DNA of 64,000 bases, taken from positions 84,494 through 148,493 of the forward strand of contig WBOU01000004.1 in NCBI GenBank assembly GCA_009268125.1, in the 5' to 3' direction. Below are positions 34,682 to 42,791 of the stretch, in pieces. The translations under genes and the position numbers were made by a program. Numbering within the stretch: the first letter of the stretch is position 1; every line of letters starts with the position of its first letter. Origin of the DNA: Chloroflexia bacterium SDU3-3. Lineage in GTDB: Bacteria > Chloroflexota > Chloroflexia > Chloroflexales > Roseiflexaceae. The notes beneath the pieces are model-generated. The model was not told the origin of the DNA. It did no database searches and worked only from the letters and a program-made list of their open reading frames with translations.

Positions 34682-35000
34682 AGCGCGGCAGGTCGGGGGC
34701 GATCTGCTCGGCCCAGGTGTCGATGCCGCCCAGCATGTTGGCCACATTGGTGTGGCCCTTGTTGGCCAGGTAGCTGGCCACCTGGGCGCTGCGCCCGCCG
34801 TGGTGGCAGAAGAACACCACCTCGGTGTCGTGCGGGATGCTCTCGATCCACTCGGGGTTGCGGCTCAGCGGCAGCAGCTCGGCACCCTCGATATGCACGA
34901 TCTCGTGCTCGCGCGGCTCGCGCACGTCGATCAGGCGGAACGACTCGCCCGCATCCAGCTTGGACTTGATCTCCTGGACGGTGTAGTTGCGGTAGGGCAT
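34674..35000 (-). CDS. Single-domain rhodanese (sulfurtransferase)
   Basis: 108 residues. LIDVREPREHEIVHIEGA and the active-site loop FFCHHGGRS with the catalytic Cys are typical of GlpE/PspE-like sulfurtransferases. It moves sulfane sulfur, plausibly for Fe-S or molybdopterin assembly because iscA and moaA are upstream on the same strand. No signal peptide. Confidence 0.9.
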   Translation of the reverse strand: MPYRNYTVQEIKSKLDAGESFRLIDVREPREHEIVHIEGAELLPLSRNPEWIESIPHDTEVVFFCHHGGRSAQVASYLANKGHTNVANMLGGIDTWAEQIAPDLPRYD

Positions 35001-35036
35001 CTTCTCTCTCTTCTCTTCGTGGCGCTAGAACGCAGC

Positions 35037-35068
35037 AGGACACCAAGCTCGAAAGATCTTGGTGTCCT
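35037..35068. terminator. Hairpin between iscA-like and rhodanese genes
   Basis: Arms AGGACACCAAG (35037-35047) and CTTGGTGTCCT (35058-35068). The T-run is weak, so it may allow read-through. Confidence 0.55.
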
Positions 35069-35093
35069 GCGAAAATGGCGGTGTGGGGGAAGA

Positions 35094-35552
35094 CTAGCCG
35101 TGGTTGCAGTGGCCGCAGCCGCCGCCCGCGTAGCCCTCGTCGTAGCTCTCATCCGCGCCCTCGGCCCCGTCCTTCGCGCGGAACGAGTGGCCGCAGCCGC
35201 ACGACGAGGCGGCGTTGGGGTTGTCGATCTTGAACGCGCCGGCCAGCATGTTGTCCTGCTGGAACGAGATGTTCGCGCCGTGCAGGTACTGCGCGCTCAC
35301 CGGGTCGACCAGCACGCGCAGGCTGTGGGCGGTCCACTCGGTGTCGCCCTCGCGCACCTCGTCGTCGAAGGTCATGCCGTACTGAAGGCCCGAGCAGCCG
35401 CCGCCCGAGATGAACACGCGCAGAGCGTAGCCATCCAGCTCACGCTCGCCCATCATCTCCAGCAGGCGCTTGGCCGCCGTCTCCTCGATCTGCATCATCG
35501 GGACAAACGTCTCGCCCGACCGTGCCGTAATATCAAGCTCAGAAATCGCCAT
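35094..35552 (-). CDS. A-type Fe-S carrier (IscA/ErpA family) with Cys-rich tail
   Basis: 152 residues; the AGGAGG ribosome site lies eight bases before the ATG. The IscA/ErpA core has ligands Cys53 (SGGGCSGLQYGM), Cys118 and Cys120 (SSCGCGHSF). It delivers Fe-S clusters to target proteins. The C-terminus is about 25 residues longer than usual and ends in GGGCGHCNHG (Cys146, Cys149, His), an extra possible metal site. A -10 box TATACT lies at 35596-35601 (minus). Confidence 0.9.
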   Translation of the reverse strand: MAISELDITARSGETFVPMMQIEETAAKRLLEMMGERELDGYALRVFISGGGCSGLQYGMTFDDEVREGDTEWTAHSLRVLVDPVSAQYLHGANISFQQDNMLAGAFKIDNPNAASSCGCGHSFRAKDGAEGADESYDEGYAGGGCGHCNHG

Positions 35553-35653
35553 TTGTGCCTCCTGAGCGCAAAAGCGCTACTGTTTCGTAAGTGGTAGTAT
35601 ACCAGAGGTTTCCAGAATTTGCTACTCTCTTCGTGCCCCAATTCTCGCCCTGA

Positions 35654-36676
35654 TCAGCCGCCCAGCGACGACATCCCACGCAGTGTCGGAAGCACGCCAT
35701 CGGGCAGGCCGTGACCCCAGGGCTTGGTGGCCACGGCGTGGCGCACCAGCTGCTCGATCTGGGCCTGGCTGGCCCCGCTGCGGATGGCCGCACGCAGGTC
35801 GACCTCGTTGTCACGCAGCAGGCAGAGGTGCAGCTTGCCATCGGCGGTCAGGCGCATGCGGTTGCACCCGGCGCAGAAGGGCTGCGTGACCGCGCTGATG
35901 AAGCCCAGCCGCCCCGGCGCGCCCGGGATGCGGTAGCGCCGCGCCGAGTCGCTGGCGGCCAGGCCCAGGTGCTCCAGCGGGCCAAACGCCGCGTCGATCT
36001 GGCCGATGATCTCGTCGGTGGGCACCACGCCGTCGCTGGCCACATCGGCCACGCCGGTGAGCGGCATCACCTCGATAAAGCGCATCTCCCAAGGGTAGGT
36101 GCGGGTCAGCGCGGCCAGTTGCACCACCTCGTCGTCGTTCAGGCCGCGCACCACCACGGTGTTCAGCTTGATCGGGAACAGGCCCGCCGCCACCGCCTCG
36201 TGGATGCCCGCCCAGACCTTCTCCAGGCTGCCGCCACGGGTGATCTGGCGGAACTTCTGGGCATCCAGCGAGTCGATGCTAATATTCACCCGATCCAGCC
36301 CGGCCTGCTTGAGCGCGCGGGCCTGCTGCTGCAGCCGCAGGGCGTTGGTGGTCATAGCGATGTGCTCGATGCCCGCCTGCCGGATCGCGGACACCAGATC
36401 CACCAGGTCGGGGCGCAGGCTCGGCTCGCCGCCCGTCAGGCGCACCTTACGGAAGCCAGCAGCCACCGCCGCGCGCACCACCACCAGCAGCTCGTCGCTG
36501 GTCAGCAGCTCGGGGCGCGGCGTGAAGCGCATGCCGTGCTCGGGCATGCAGTAGACGCAGCGCATATTGCAGCGGTCGGTGAGCGAGATGCGCAGGTAGT
36601 CGATCCGCCGCCCGTAGCCGTCGTGGGCGGGCGCATCGGTGGGGTAGAGCGGGATAGGCTGGTGTTGATTGGGCAT
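35654..36676 (-). CDS. moaA: GTP 3',8-cyclase, molybdopterin biosynthesis (MoaA)
   Basis: 340 residues. The radical-SAM cluster motif is CNMRCVYC, with LTGGEPSLRPDL after it. The second [4Fe-4S] site that binds GTP is FCAGCNRMRLTADGKLHLCL. It makes the first committed intermediate toward molybdenum cofactor. The C-terminal GG of MoaA (SSLGG) is present. No other moa gene is in the window; the Fe-S genes around it could supply its clusters. Confidence 0.95.
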   Translation of the reverse strand: MPNQHQPIPLYPTDAPAHDGYGRRIDYLRISLTDRCNMRCVYCMPEHGMRFTPRPELLTSDELLVVVRAAVAAGFRKVRLTGGEPSLRPDLVDLVSAIRQAGIEHIAMTTNALRLQQQARALKQAGLDRVNISIDSLDAQKFRQITRGGSLEKVWAGIHEAVAAGLFPIKLNTVVVRGLNDDEVVQLAALTRTYPWEMRFIEVMPLTGVADVASDGVVPTDEIIGQIDAAFGPLEHLGLAASDSARRYRIPGAPGRLGFISAVTQPFCAGCNRMRLTADGKLHLCLLRDNEVDLRAAIRSGASQAQIEQLVRHAVATKPWGHGLPDGVLPTLRGMSSLGG

Positions 36677-36737
36677 GGCTCCTCGGCGTCTTTCAACGCC
36701 CGCCGCTTGGGAAACGTTCCTATGCCTGGGTTATAAA

Positions 36738-36777
36738 AGGCTCACCAGCGCCGCCCTGGGGTGGTGCTGGCGAGCCT
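36738..36777 (-). terminator. Imperfect hairpin between mrp and moaA
   Basis: AGGCTCACCAGCGCC pairs with GGTGCTGGCGAGCCT, with two mismatches. On the minus strand it lies 40 bases after the mrp stop and TTTTATAA follows. Confidence 0.55.
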
Positions 36778-36817
36778 GCGACCATTGGAGCAATGCTCGC
36801 AGGCGATGCGGCAGGTT

Positions 36818-37921
36818 CTACACGTATTCCATCACGCTGACGCGGGCCGCCAGCTGGCGGGCGGCCGTGCGGAAGACCTCGGCGTAGGCATCGGGCTGCT
36901 CGCTGGTGACAGCGGGGCTACCCTCGTCGCCGCCGACGCGGATGCTCATGCCCAGCGGGATCTGGGCCAGCAGCGGCACCTCAAGGCGCTCGGCCAGGCG
37001 CTTGGCCGCGCCCTGCCCGAAGATGTCGTAGCGCTTGCCGGTGTCGGGCGCGACAAAGTAGGCCATATTCTCGATGATGCCGAGCAGCGGCACCTCGGAC
37101 TTGCGGAACATCTCCATGGACTTGAGCACATCCAGGGCTGCCACATCCTGCGGCGTAGTCACGGTGATCACGCCAGTCAGGCCCACGTTCTGCAGCGACT
37201 GGGTGAGCGTCAGCGCGATGTCGCCGGTGCCGGGGGGCATGTCGATGATCAGGTAGTCCAGCTCGCCCCACTCGACCTGGTAGAGGAACTGGCGCAGCAG
37301 CTGCGAGACCATAGGGCCGCGCCAAATCACCGGCTGGCTGTCGTCGATCAGGAAGCCGACCGAGATCATCTTGATGCCGTGGGCCTCGACCGGCACGATC
37401 AGCTGCTGGCCATCGGCGCGGCTGGTGGCGGATGGGTGGTGGCCCACCGTGCCCATCATCAGCGGGACGGAGGGGCCGTACACATCGGCGTCGAGCAGGC
37501 CGACCGCCGCGCCCTCCTGGGCCAGGGCCACGGCCAGGTTGGTGGCCACGGTGGATTTGCCCACGCCGCCCTTGCCCGCCGAGACGGCGATCACATGGCT
37601 GACGCCGGGGATGGCGGCCTTGTCCAGCACGCCGCCGCGCGGGCGCACGGTGGCGTCGAAGGTGATGGTCACCTGCTCGGCGCTCAGCCCGGCGATCCGC
37701 TCAAGCGCGTCGAGGCACTCCTGCTGGATCTGGTCTTTCAGCGGGCAGGCGGGCGTGGTCAGATCGATGGTGAAGCTGACGCGCTCGCCATCGATCGCCA
37801 GATCTTTGATCATGCGGCGCGAGACCAGATCGCCGCCGAGCTCTGGCTCCTGCACGGTGCTGAGGGCCTTGAGGATGAGGTCTTCGCTGAGCTGCCCCGT
37901 CCCTCGCGAGAAGAGTCCCAT
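36818..37921 (-). CDS. mrp: Mrp/ApbC-type P-loop Fe-S carrier
   Basis: 367 residues. An N-terminal MIP18/DUF59 domain (about 10-90) precedes the ATPase with deviant Walker A GKGGVGKST (116-124) and LLDADVYGPSVPLMMG. ApbC-type proteins bind and pass on [4Fe-4S] clusters. The usual C-terminal CxxC that bridges the dimer cluster is absent: the site reads NMAYFVAPDTGKRYDIFG. Many cyanobacterial-type homologues also lack it. It lies downstream of a [2Fe-2S] protein gene and upstream of moaA. Confidence 0.9.
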   Translation of the reverse strand: MGLFSRGTGQLSEDLILKALSTVQEPELGGDLVSRRMIKDLAIDGERVSFTIDLTTPACPLKDQIQQECLDALERIAGLSAEQVTITFDATVRPRGGVLDKAAIPGVSHVIAVSAGKGGVGKSTVATNLAVALAQEGAAVGLLDADVYGPSVPLMMGTVGHHPSATSRADGQQLIVPVEAHGIKMISVGFLIDDSQPVIWRGPMVSQLLRQFLYQVEWGELDYLIIDMPPGTGDIALTLTQSLQNVGLTGVITVTTPQDVAALDVLKSMEMFRKSEVPLLGIIENMAYFVAPDTGKRYDIFGQGAAKRLAERLEVPLLAQIPLGMSIRVGGDEGSPAVTSEQPDAYAEVFRTAARQLAARVSVMEYV

Positions 37922-38008
37922 AGTGTTTCGCTCCAGATTCTATGCCGCTAGCAGCGCGTTTTCCGCGCCGCTATGGCCTAGATATAGTATAGCACATTAC
38001 GAAAGTAT

Positions 38009-38305
38009 TCACTGTCGAAACCCAGGCGTCGGCTCGCACAGCGGCACGCCGTCGCGCAGGTGGCTGGCCACGATCTGCCGCACCATGGCGGGCGTGACGC
38101 CCAGGTAGTGGTATGGCCCCGGCCAGATCTTGATGTTGGGGCCGCGCTCGCACTGGCCCTGGCAGCCCCCCACCACCACCTCGACCTGATCGCCCAGGCC
38201 CAGCGCCCACAGCTCCTGGGCGAGCGCCTGCTGGATGCCCGCGCTGCCATTGGCGCGGCAGTGGACATTGGCGCAGACGTAGACGCGGTAGATCTTTGTG
38301 TCCAT
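38009..38305 (-). CDS. Thioredoxin-like [2Fe-2S] ferredoxin
   Basis: 98 residues from ATG 38305. Cluster ligands Cys11, Cys16, Cys48 and Cys52 (VCANVHC and GGCQGQC) match the NuoE/Shethna-like [2Fe-2S] fold. YHYLGVTPAMVRQIVASHL follows, standard for this family. It likely works as a small electron carrier. It lies next to the mrp/moaA/iscA group on the same strand. Confidence 0.88.
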   Translation of the reverse strand: MDTKIYRVYVCANVHCRANGSAGIQQALAQELWALGLGDQVEVVVGGCQGQCERGPNIKIWPGPYHYLGVTPAMVRQIVASHLRDGVPLCEPTPGFRQ

Positions 38306-38447
38306 AATCCAAATATTGTAGCAGACGCAGGCCAAAAGCAAAAAGACAAAAGTCCCACAGCGGCCCGCCGATTATTTGACAGTGCGGGGGTTGTATGTTT
38401 CCATGCTGCCGAAAGTTGGCTTTTACTTTGCAAGGGAGAGCAGGCAA

Positions 38448-39440
38448 ATGAGCGGCCGTTTCGACGAGCTTCGCATCTTTAGCGGCAACGGCAACCCCGA
38501 GTTAGCGCAGGCGATCAGCTCGCGGCTCAACATTCCGATGGGCGATTGCACCGTAGCCTCGTTCGTAAATGAAAATATTTTTGTTCGCCTGAATGAGAGC
38601 GTCCGCGAAAAAGATGTCTTCGTGGTGCAGTCGCTAACTTCACCTTTGAGCGACCGGATCATGGAGCTGCTGATCATGCTCGACGCCGTGCGCCGCGCCG
38701 CAGCGGGCCGCGTGACAGCGGTCATCCCCTACTATCCCTATGGCCGCACCGACAAGCGCGATCAGCCGCGCGTGCCGATCACCGCGCGCCTGCTGGCCGA
38801 CATGATGCAGACCGCCGGGGCGCAGCAGGTGATCACCATGGACCTGCACGCCGGGCAGATCCAGGGCTTCTTCAACATCCCCGTGGATGAGCTGAGCGCG
38901 ATGAGCCTGCTGGCCCGCCACTTCCAGGAGCGCAACTGGGATGATGCGGTGGTGGTCTCGCCCGACCTGGGCTTCGCCAAGCGCGCCCGCAACTTCGCCG
39001 AGCTGCTGGGTGTGCCGCTGGCGATCGTGGAGAAGCGCCGCATCCAGCAGCTGCACAACACCGAGGGCCAGCTGACCCGCGTGGAGGCGCTGAACCTGAT
39101 CGGCGACGTAGAGGGCAAGCGCTGCATCCTGGTGGACGACGAGATCATGACCGGCGGCTCAATGGTGGAGGCCGCCGACCTGCTGATGGCGCGCGGCGCA
39201 CGCGAGGTGCACGCCTGCGCGGTGCACGGCGTGCTGGCGGGCAACGCGATGGAGCGCCTGAGCAGCAGCGTGATCTGCGAGGTGGTGGTGACCGATACGC
39301 TGCCGGTGCCGCCTGGCCCGCGCTGGGAGGGCCTGACGGTGGTCTCGATCGCGCCGCTGCTGGCCGAGGTGATCCAGCGCATCCACAGCGGTATCTCGGT
39401 GGACACGATCTTCCGCCGCCACAACCCCTCGCTGAGCTAG
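38448..39440 (+). CDS. prs: Ribose-phosphate pyrophosphokinase (PRPP synthetase)
   Basis: 330 residues from ATG 38448 with GGGAG upstream; an in-frame ATG at 38403 lacks a site. Class I motifs: FSGNGNPELAQAIS, RTDKRDQPRVPITARLLADM, TMDLHAGQIQGFF (metal site), and the PRPP-binding CILVDDEIMTGGSM. It makes PRPP for nucleotide, His and Trp synthesis. A TTGACA box lies near 38378. A strong terminator follows. Confidence 0.95.
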   Translation: MSGRFDELRIFSGNGNPELAQAISSRLNIPMGDCTVASFVNENIFVRLNESVREKDVFVVQSLTSPLSDRIMELLIMLDAVRRAAAGRVTAVIPYYPYGRTDKRDQPRVPITARLLADMMQTAGAQQVITMDLHAGQIQGFFNIPVDELSAMSLLARHFQERNWDDAVVVSPDLGFAKRARNFAELLGVPLAIVEKRRIQQLHNTEGQLTRVEALNLIGDVEGKRCILVDDEIMTGGSMVEAADLLMARGAREVHACAVHGVLAGNAMERLSSSVICEVVVTDTLPVPPGPRWEGLTVVSIAPLLAEVIQRIHSGISVDTIFRRHNPSLS

Positions 39441-39458
39441 GCCGCTCGATCCCCCTCG

Positions 39459-39505
39459 ACACTACCGGCCCGCCGCACCGCTGTTGCGCGGCGGGCCGGT
39501 AGTGT
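39459..39505 (+). terminator. Terminator of prs
   Basis: 18-bp arms ACACTACCGGCCCGCCGC and GCGGCGGGCCGGTAGTGT, then TCTGG. It lies 18 bases past the stop. Confidence 0.7.
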
Positions 39506-39559
39506 TCTGGGTGCGCCATACCGCTGGGATGCGCAGATCGTGGTTGGCGTGTCTTTCTT

Positions 39560-39602
39560 TATATCCCCTGGGAGCCTTGGATTCGTGGTGGCGAAACATC
39601 TT
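39560..39602 (-). repeat. Short CACGAAG/CCAAGG-type dispersed repeat
   Basis: CCCCTGGGAGCCTTGGATTC followed by GTGGTGGCGAAACA, a degenerate copy of the same intergenic repeat as at 15.5 and 41.3 kb. Confidence 0.5.
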
Positions 39603-39631
39603 GCTCGGGCTGCGGTATTGTTAAAAAAACG

Positions 39632-39661
39632 TTGCGCAAACTACCGTCGATGGTATACAAT
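39632..39661 (+). promoter_or_regulatory. Promoter of the HTH-ATPase gene
   Basis: TTGCGC (39632-39637), an 18-base spacer and TACAAT (39656-39661), about 40 bases before ATG 39700. Confidence 0.55.
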
Positions 39662-39699
39662 ACCCAGCGCCGCCATTCTAGCCTAGCAGCCGAGCACCT

Positions 39700-41262
39700 A
39701 TGACTGAACGCGAACTTCCACGGCTCTCCTCCGCCGATCTGCACGCCCGCTACGGCGACGACGAACCTGCGCTGCGCCGCTACCGCATGCTCACCGCGCT
39801 GCTGCGCGAGGGCCGCTCGGCCAGCGAGGTGGCCCAGACCTTCGGCGTGAGCCGCGAGACGCTGCGGCGCGTGCGGCTGGCCTTCGACCGGCGCGGCGTG
39901 GATGGCCTGCGCAGCCAGCCGCGCCGCAGCGGCCACCTGATGCGCGGCACCCCGCTGGCCCGCGCGCTCCGCCAGGAGCTGGCCGCCGACCCGGGCGCTT
40001 CCGACGCCGCGCTGCTGCACCGCGTGCAGGCCCACATGGCCGAGCTGGGCATCGCCGCGCCGCGCAGCAGCTTCTACCGCCTGCTGGGCCGCCTGCGCGC
40101 CGAGACCGTAGCCCGCCAGCGCAGCGCCCCCGACACCGCCCTGCGCGAGGCGCTCTCGGCGCTGGCCGAGGACCCGCCGCTGGCCCTGGGGCGCGGCGAC
40201 CTAGCCGCGCTGCTGCTGCCCGATGTGCGCGACCCGCTGATGCGCGGGCGCTGGCTGCAGCGCGTGCTGCGCACCGCGATCGAGCGGCTGCGCCCCGCCG
40301 AGGCCGGCCCGGCGCTGGATGATATGCGCTGGCGGCACTACCTGATCATCGCGGGCGAGTACGAGGCAGGCAACAGCCGCGCCGAGCTGCAGAACGCCCT
40401 GGCGCTGAGCGCCAGCACCTACAGCCGCGCCAAGCGCGAGGCCATGGGCCGCCTGGCCGCCCTGCTGCACGAGGCCGCCGCCGAGCTGCCCTCGCCCGCA
40501 CCGCCCGCCACCATGACCGCGCCGCCAGACCCACCCGAGACCTGCACCCACGAGCCGGAGCTGGAGCGCTACATGGCCCGGCTGCGCCGCGATGGCCTGG
40601 TGGTGATCTGGGGCCACCGTGGCACGGGCAAAACCGCGCTGGCCGCCACCATGGCCGCCCGCCTGATCGACCGTGGGCAGACGGTGGTGTGGCACACTGT
40701 GCGCCCCGCCGAGGGCGAGTCCAGCACCGGCCAGCAGCTGCTGCTCTCCTTGGCCGCCGCGCTCGACGCCGATGGCAAACACACGCTCTGGACCCAGCTG
40801 AACAGCGGCGAGCCGGCCCAGTTCTCGCGCGCGGTCGACATGCTTAGCCAGAGCCTGAGCGGGCGGCACTGGACGCTGGTGATCGACAGCGCCGACATGC
40901 TGCGCGGCGCGCACGCCAACCAGCTGATCACGGTGCTGCGCAACGCCCGCTTCCGCCGCGACCTGCGCCTAGTGCTGGTCTCGCGCGAGATCCCCGACTG
41001 GGTGGACTCGGCGCGCTGGCCACCGCTGGCCGCGCCCGAGGATGCCACCACCCGCCGCGCTATGATCGCGCTGCTCGACGAGCAGGATGGTGTGGAGGCC
41101 CGCCCGAACGACCAGCGCCTGGCGCTCATCCGCGACCGCGTGGGCGAGCTGCTGGCCCTGACCGATCTCGACATCCTCGGCACGCTGCCGCTCAACCAGC
41201 GCGCCGCCATCCACTCGGCGCTCCAGCCGCTTGAGCCGATCATCCGGCAGCTGCAGCCCTAG
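39700..41262 (+). CDS. Transposase-like HTH fused to a P-loop ATPase
   Basis: 520 residues. Residues about 25-150 are a double helix-turn-helix of the kind found in IS630/rve transposases and their regulators (SASEVAQTFGVSRETLRRVR, then GVDGLRSQPRRSGH). A helical middle (about 150-265) has AGEYEAGNSRAELQNALALS, another possible HTH. The C-terminal half is a STAND/AAA-like ATPase with Walker A GHRGTGKTALAA (about 306) and Walker B WTLVIDSADM. No catalytic DDE domain is present, so it is not a transposase. A DNA-bound signalling ATPase is the best guess. No partner gene is evident. Confidence 0.6.
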   Translation: MTERELPRLSSADLHARYGDDEPALRRYRMLTALLREGRSASEVAQTFGVSRETLRRVRLAFDRRGVDGLRSQPRRSGHLMRGTPLARALRQELAADPGASDAALLHRVQAHMAELGIAAPRSSFYRLLGRLRAETVARQRSAPDTALREALSALAEDPPLALGRGDLAALLLPDVRDPLMRGRWLQRVLRTAIERLRPAEAGPALDDMRWRHYLIIAGEYEAGNSRAELQNALALSASTYSRAKREAMGRLAALLHEAAAELPSPAPPATMTAPPDPPETCTHEPELERYMARLRRDGLVVIWGHRGTGKTALAATMAARLIDRGQTVVWHTVRPAEGESSTGQQLLLSLAAALDADGKHTLWTQLNSGEPAQFSRAVDMLSQSLSGRHWTLVIDSADMLRGAHANQLITVLRNARFRRDLRLVLVSREIPDWVDSARWPPLAAPEDATTRRAMIALLDEQDGVEARPNDQRLALIRDRVGELLALTDLDILGTLPLNQRAAIHSALQPLEPIIRQLQP

Positions 41263-41299
41263 CCAGGCTGCCGGATCGGGCCGATACGTTCATCCACCC

Positions 41300-41412
41300 T
41301 CTTTCTCTTCGTGTCTGGGTGGCGAATCGCTCCCCTGCTCCCTTGATGCCTTGGTGGTGAATGTTCTTGTTCCTCTTCGCGCCTTCGCGTCTCCGTGGTG
41401 AAGCGGTTCTCC
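41300..41412 (-). repeat. CACGAAG-type dispersed repeat
   Basis: CTCTTCGTGTCTGGGTGGCG, CCCTTGATGCCTTGGTGGTG and CTTCGCGCCTTCGCGTCTCC occur in order. On the minus strand they give ACCACCAAGG and CACGGAGACGCGAAGG motifs. The element ends at the -10 box of the next gene. Confidence 0.7.
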
Positions 41413-41428
41413 TCCGCCCCAGATATGC

Positions 41429-41434
41429 TATAGT
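41429..41434 (+). promoter_or_regulatory. -10 box of a probable leaderless membrane-protein mRNA
   Basis: TATAGT lies seven bases before ATG 41442. No ribosome site is present. Confidence 0.45.
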
Positions 41435-41441
41435 AGCCGCC

Positions 41442-42791
41442 ATGAGGGATCTTCCACACCGCGTTTCCGCATATGCGCCGCCTGCTGCCGCCGGGCTGCT
41501 GGCCCTGGCCTGCGCGGCGGCGCTCTGGCTCACCCGCGAGCAGCCGCTGACAGCAGGCCCGCTGCGGCTCGACTCGCTCTCGCTGTTCTTTGGGCTGGTG
41601 CTGCTGGCTAGCGCCGCCGTGCGCGGCAGCGCCGGGCTGCCACACCCCGCCCGTGCCCTGGCGCTGGCCTTGGGCGCGGCGCTGGCGCTGGCCGCTCGTA
41701 GCCCGCTGCTGGTGGGGCTGGGGCTGCTGCTGGCCGCGCTGGTCGCCACGCCCTGGCCCGCCCTGCCCAAGGCCCATGGCTGGCGCGGCGCGGCGGGCGC
41801 GGCGGCGCAGGTGGTGGGGCAGCTGCCGCTGGTGCTGGCTGCCACCTGTGCGGGCCTAGCCCAGCTGCTGCTGGCGGCGGGCGGAGTGGCCGCCTACGAC
41901 GACCGGCTGGCGGGCGCGGCGCTGAGCAACCAGGTATTCTGGTTCACGCTGCTGGGGGCGGCGGCGCCGCTGCTGGCGCTGGGGCGCTGTCCGGCGGGGC
42001 TGGCCATGCTGTGGCTCTACCCGCTGGCGCGGCTATACATGCTGGGGCCGTGGAACAGCGGCTGGTCGCTAGCCGCCGCGCTGTTCGGCGGAGCGCTGGG
42101 GCTGTGGCGGGCCTGGCAGCTGCTGCGCACGCCTGCCCAGGGCAGGCGCTGGGTCGTGCTGGGCGGGCTGGCGCTGGCCTGCATGGGGCTGGCCAGCAGC
42201 GCGGGCGTGGCGGCGGGCTGCTTCTTGGCCCTGGTGGCCGCGCTCGATAGCGCCGCCGAGGGCGATTCGCGCAGCGGCACCCCCGCCGCGCTGGCCATGC
42301 TGGCCCCACTGGCGGCGGTCTGGATGGCGGTGGGCGCGGCGGCGGCGGCGGGGGTGGGCGCGCTGGCCAGCGCCACGTGGGCGGCGGCGCTGCTGCTGGC
42401 GCTGGCATGGGCGCTGCGGCCAGCCAGCCGCCGCGCTAGCCCGCGCGCCGCCGCTGTGAGCGTGGCCGCCGTGGTGGCCCTGCCGCTGCTGCTGGCGCTG
42501 ATCGAGCCGGTGGTGCAGCTGCTCCAGGGCGGGCTGTCACCCTACGGCGATGTGACGATCTGGCCCTGGGTGGGCGCGGCCTTTGTCAGCGCCAGCCAAG
42601 CCCGGGTGGCCGCGCTGCCCTCGGTGATGGTGGGGCTGCTGATGCTGGTGCTGCTGGCCGCCATGGCGGTGCTCGACAGCCTGCGCGGCGAGGCCGAGGC
42701 CCAGCCCAGCGCCGCCGCGCCCGAGGATCTGACCTGGCTGTGGGATGCGCTGCGCGACGAGGTGCCCTGGCTGGGCAGTGGCAAAAAGTGA
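41442..42791 (+). CDS. Membrane protein resembling a degenerate complex I antiporter-type subunit
   Basis: 449 residues, extremely Ala/Leu-rich, with about 12 hydrophobic segments. The N-terminus PLRLDSLSLFFGLVLLASA echoes the opening of NuoL/M/N and HyfB/HycC proteins. The Lys and Glu residues that carry protons in those proteins are not clearly conserved. The stop overlaps the next gene (GTGA). Role unknown; it could be a relic or divergent subunit of a membrane oxidoreductase. Confidence 0.45.
   Translation: MRDLPHRVSAYAPPAAAGLLALACAAALWLTREQPLTAGPLRLDSLSLFFGLVLLASAAVRGSAGLPHPARALALALGAALALAARSPLLVGLGLLLAALVATPWPALPKAHGWRGAAGAAAQVVGQLPLVLAATCAGLAQLLLAAGGVAAYDDRLAGAALSNQVFWFTLLGAAAPLLALGRCPAGLAMLWLYPLARLYMLGPWNSGWSLAAALFGGALGLWRAWQLLRTPAQGRRWVVLGGLALACMGLASSAGVAAGCFLALVAALDSAAEGDSRSGTPAALAMLAPLAAVWMAVGAAAAAGVGALASATWAAALLLALAWALRPASRRASPRAAAVSVAAVVALPLLLALIEPVVQLLQGGLSPYGDVTIWPWVGAAFVSASQARVAALPSVMVGLLMLVLLAAMAVLDSLRGEAEAQPSAAAPEDLTWLWDALRDEVPWLGSGKK

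Noticed and set aside
39700..41262. Insertion-sequence transposase
   Set aside because: The HTH resembles one, but there is no DDE catalytic domain and no terminal inverted repeats at its ends.
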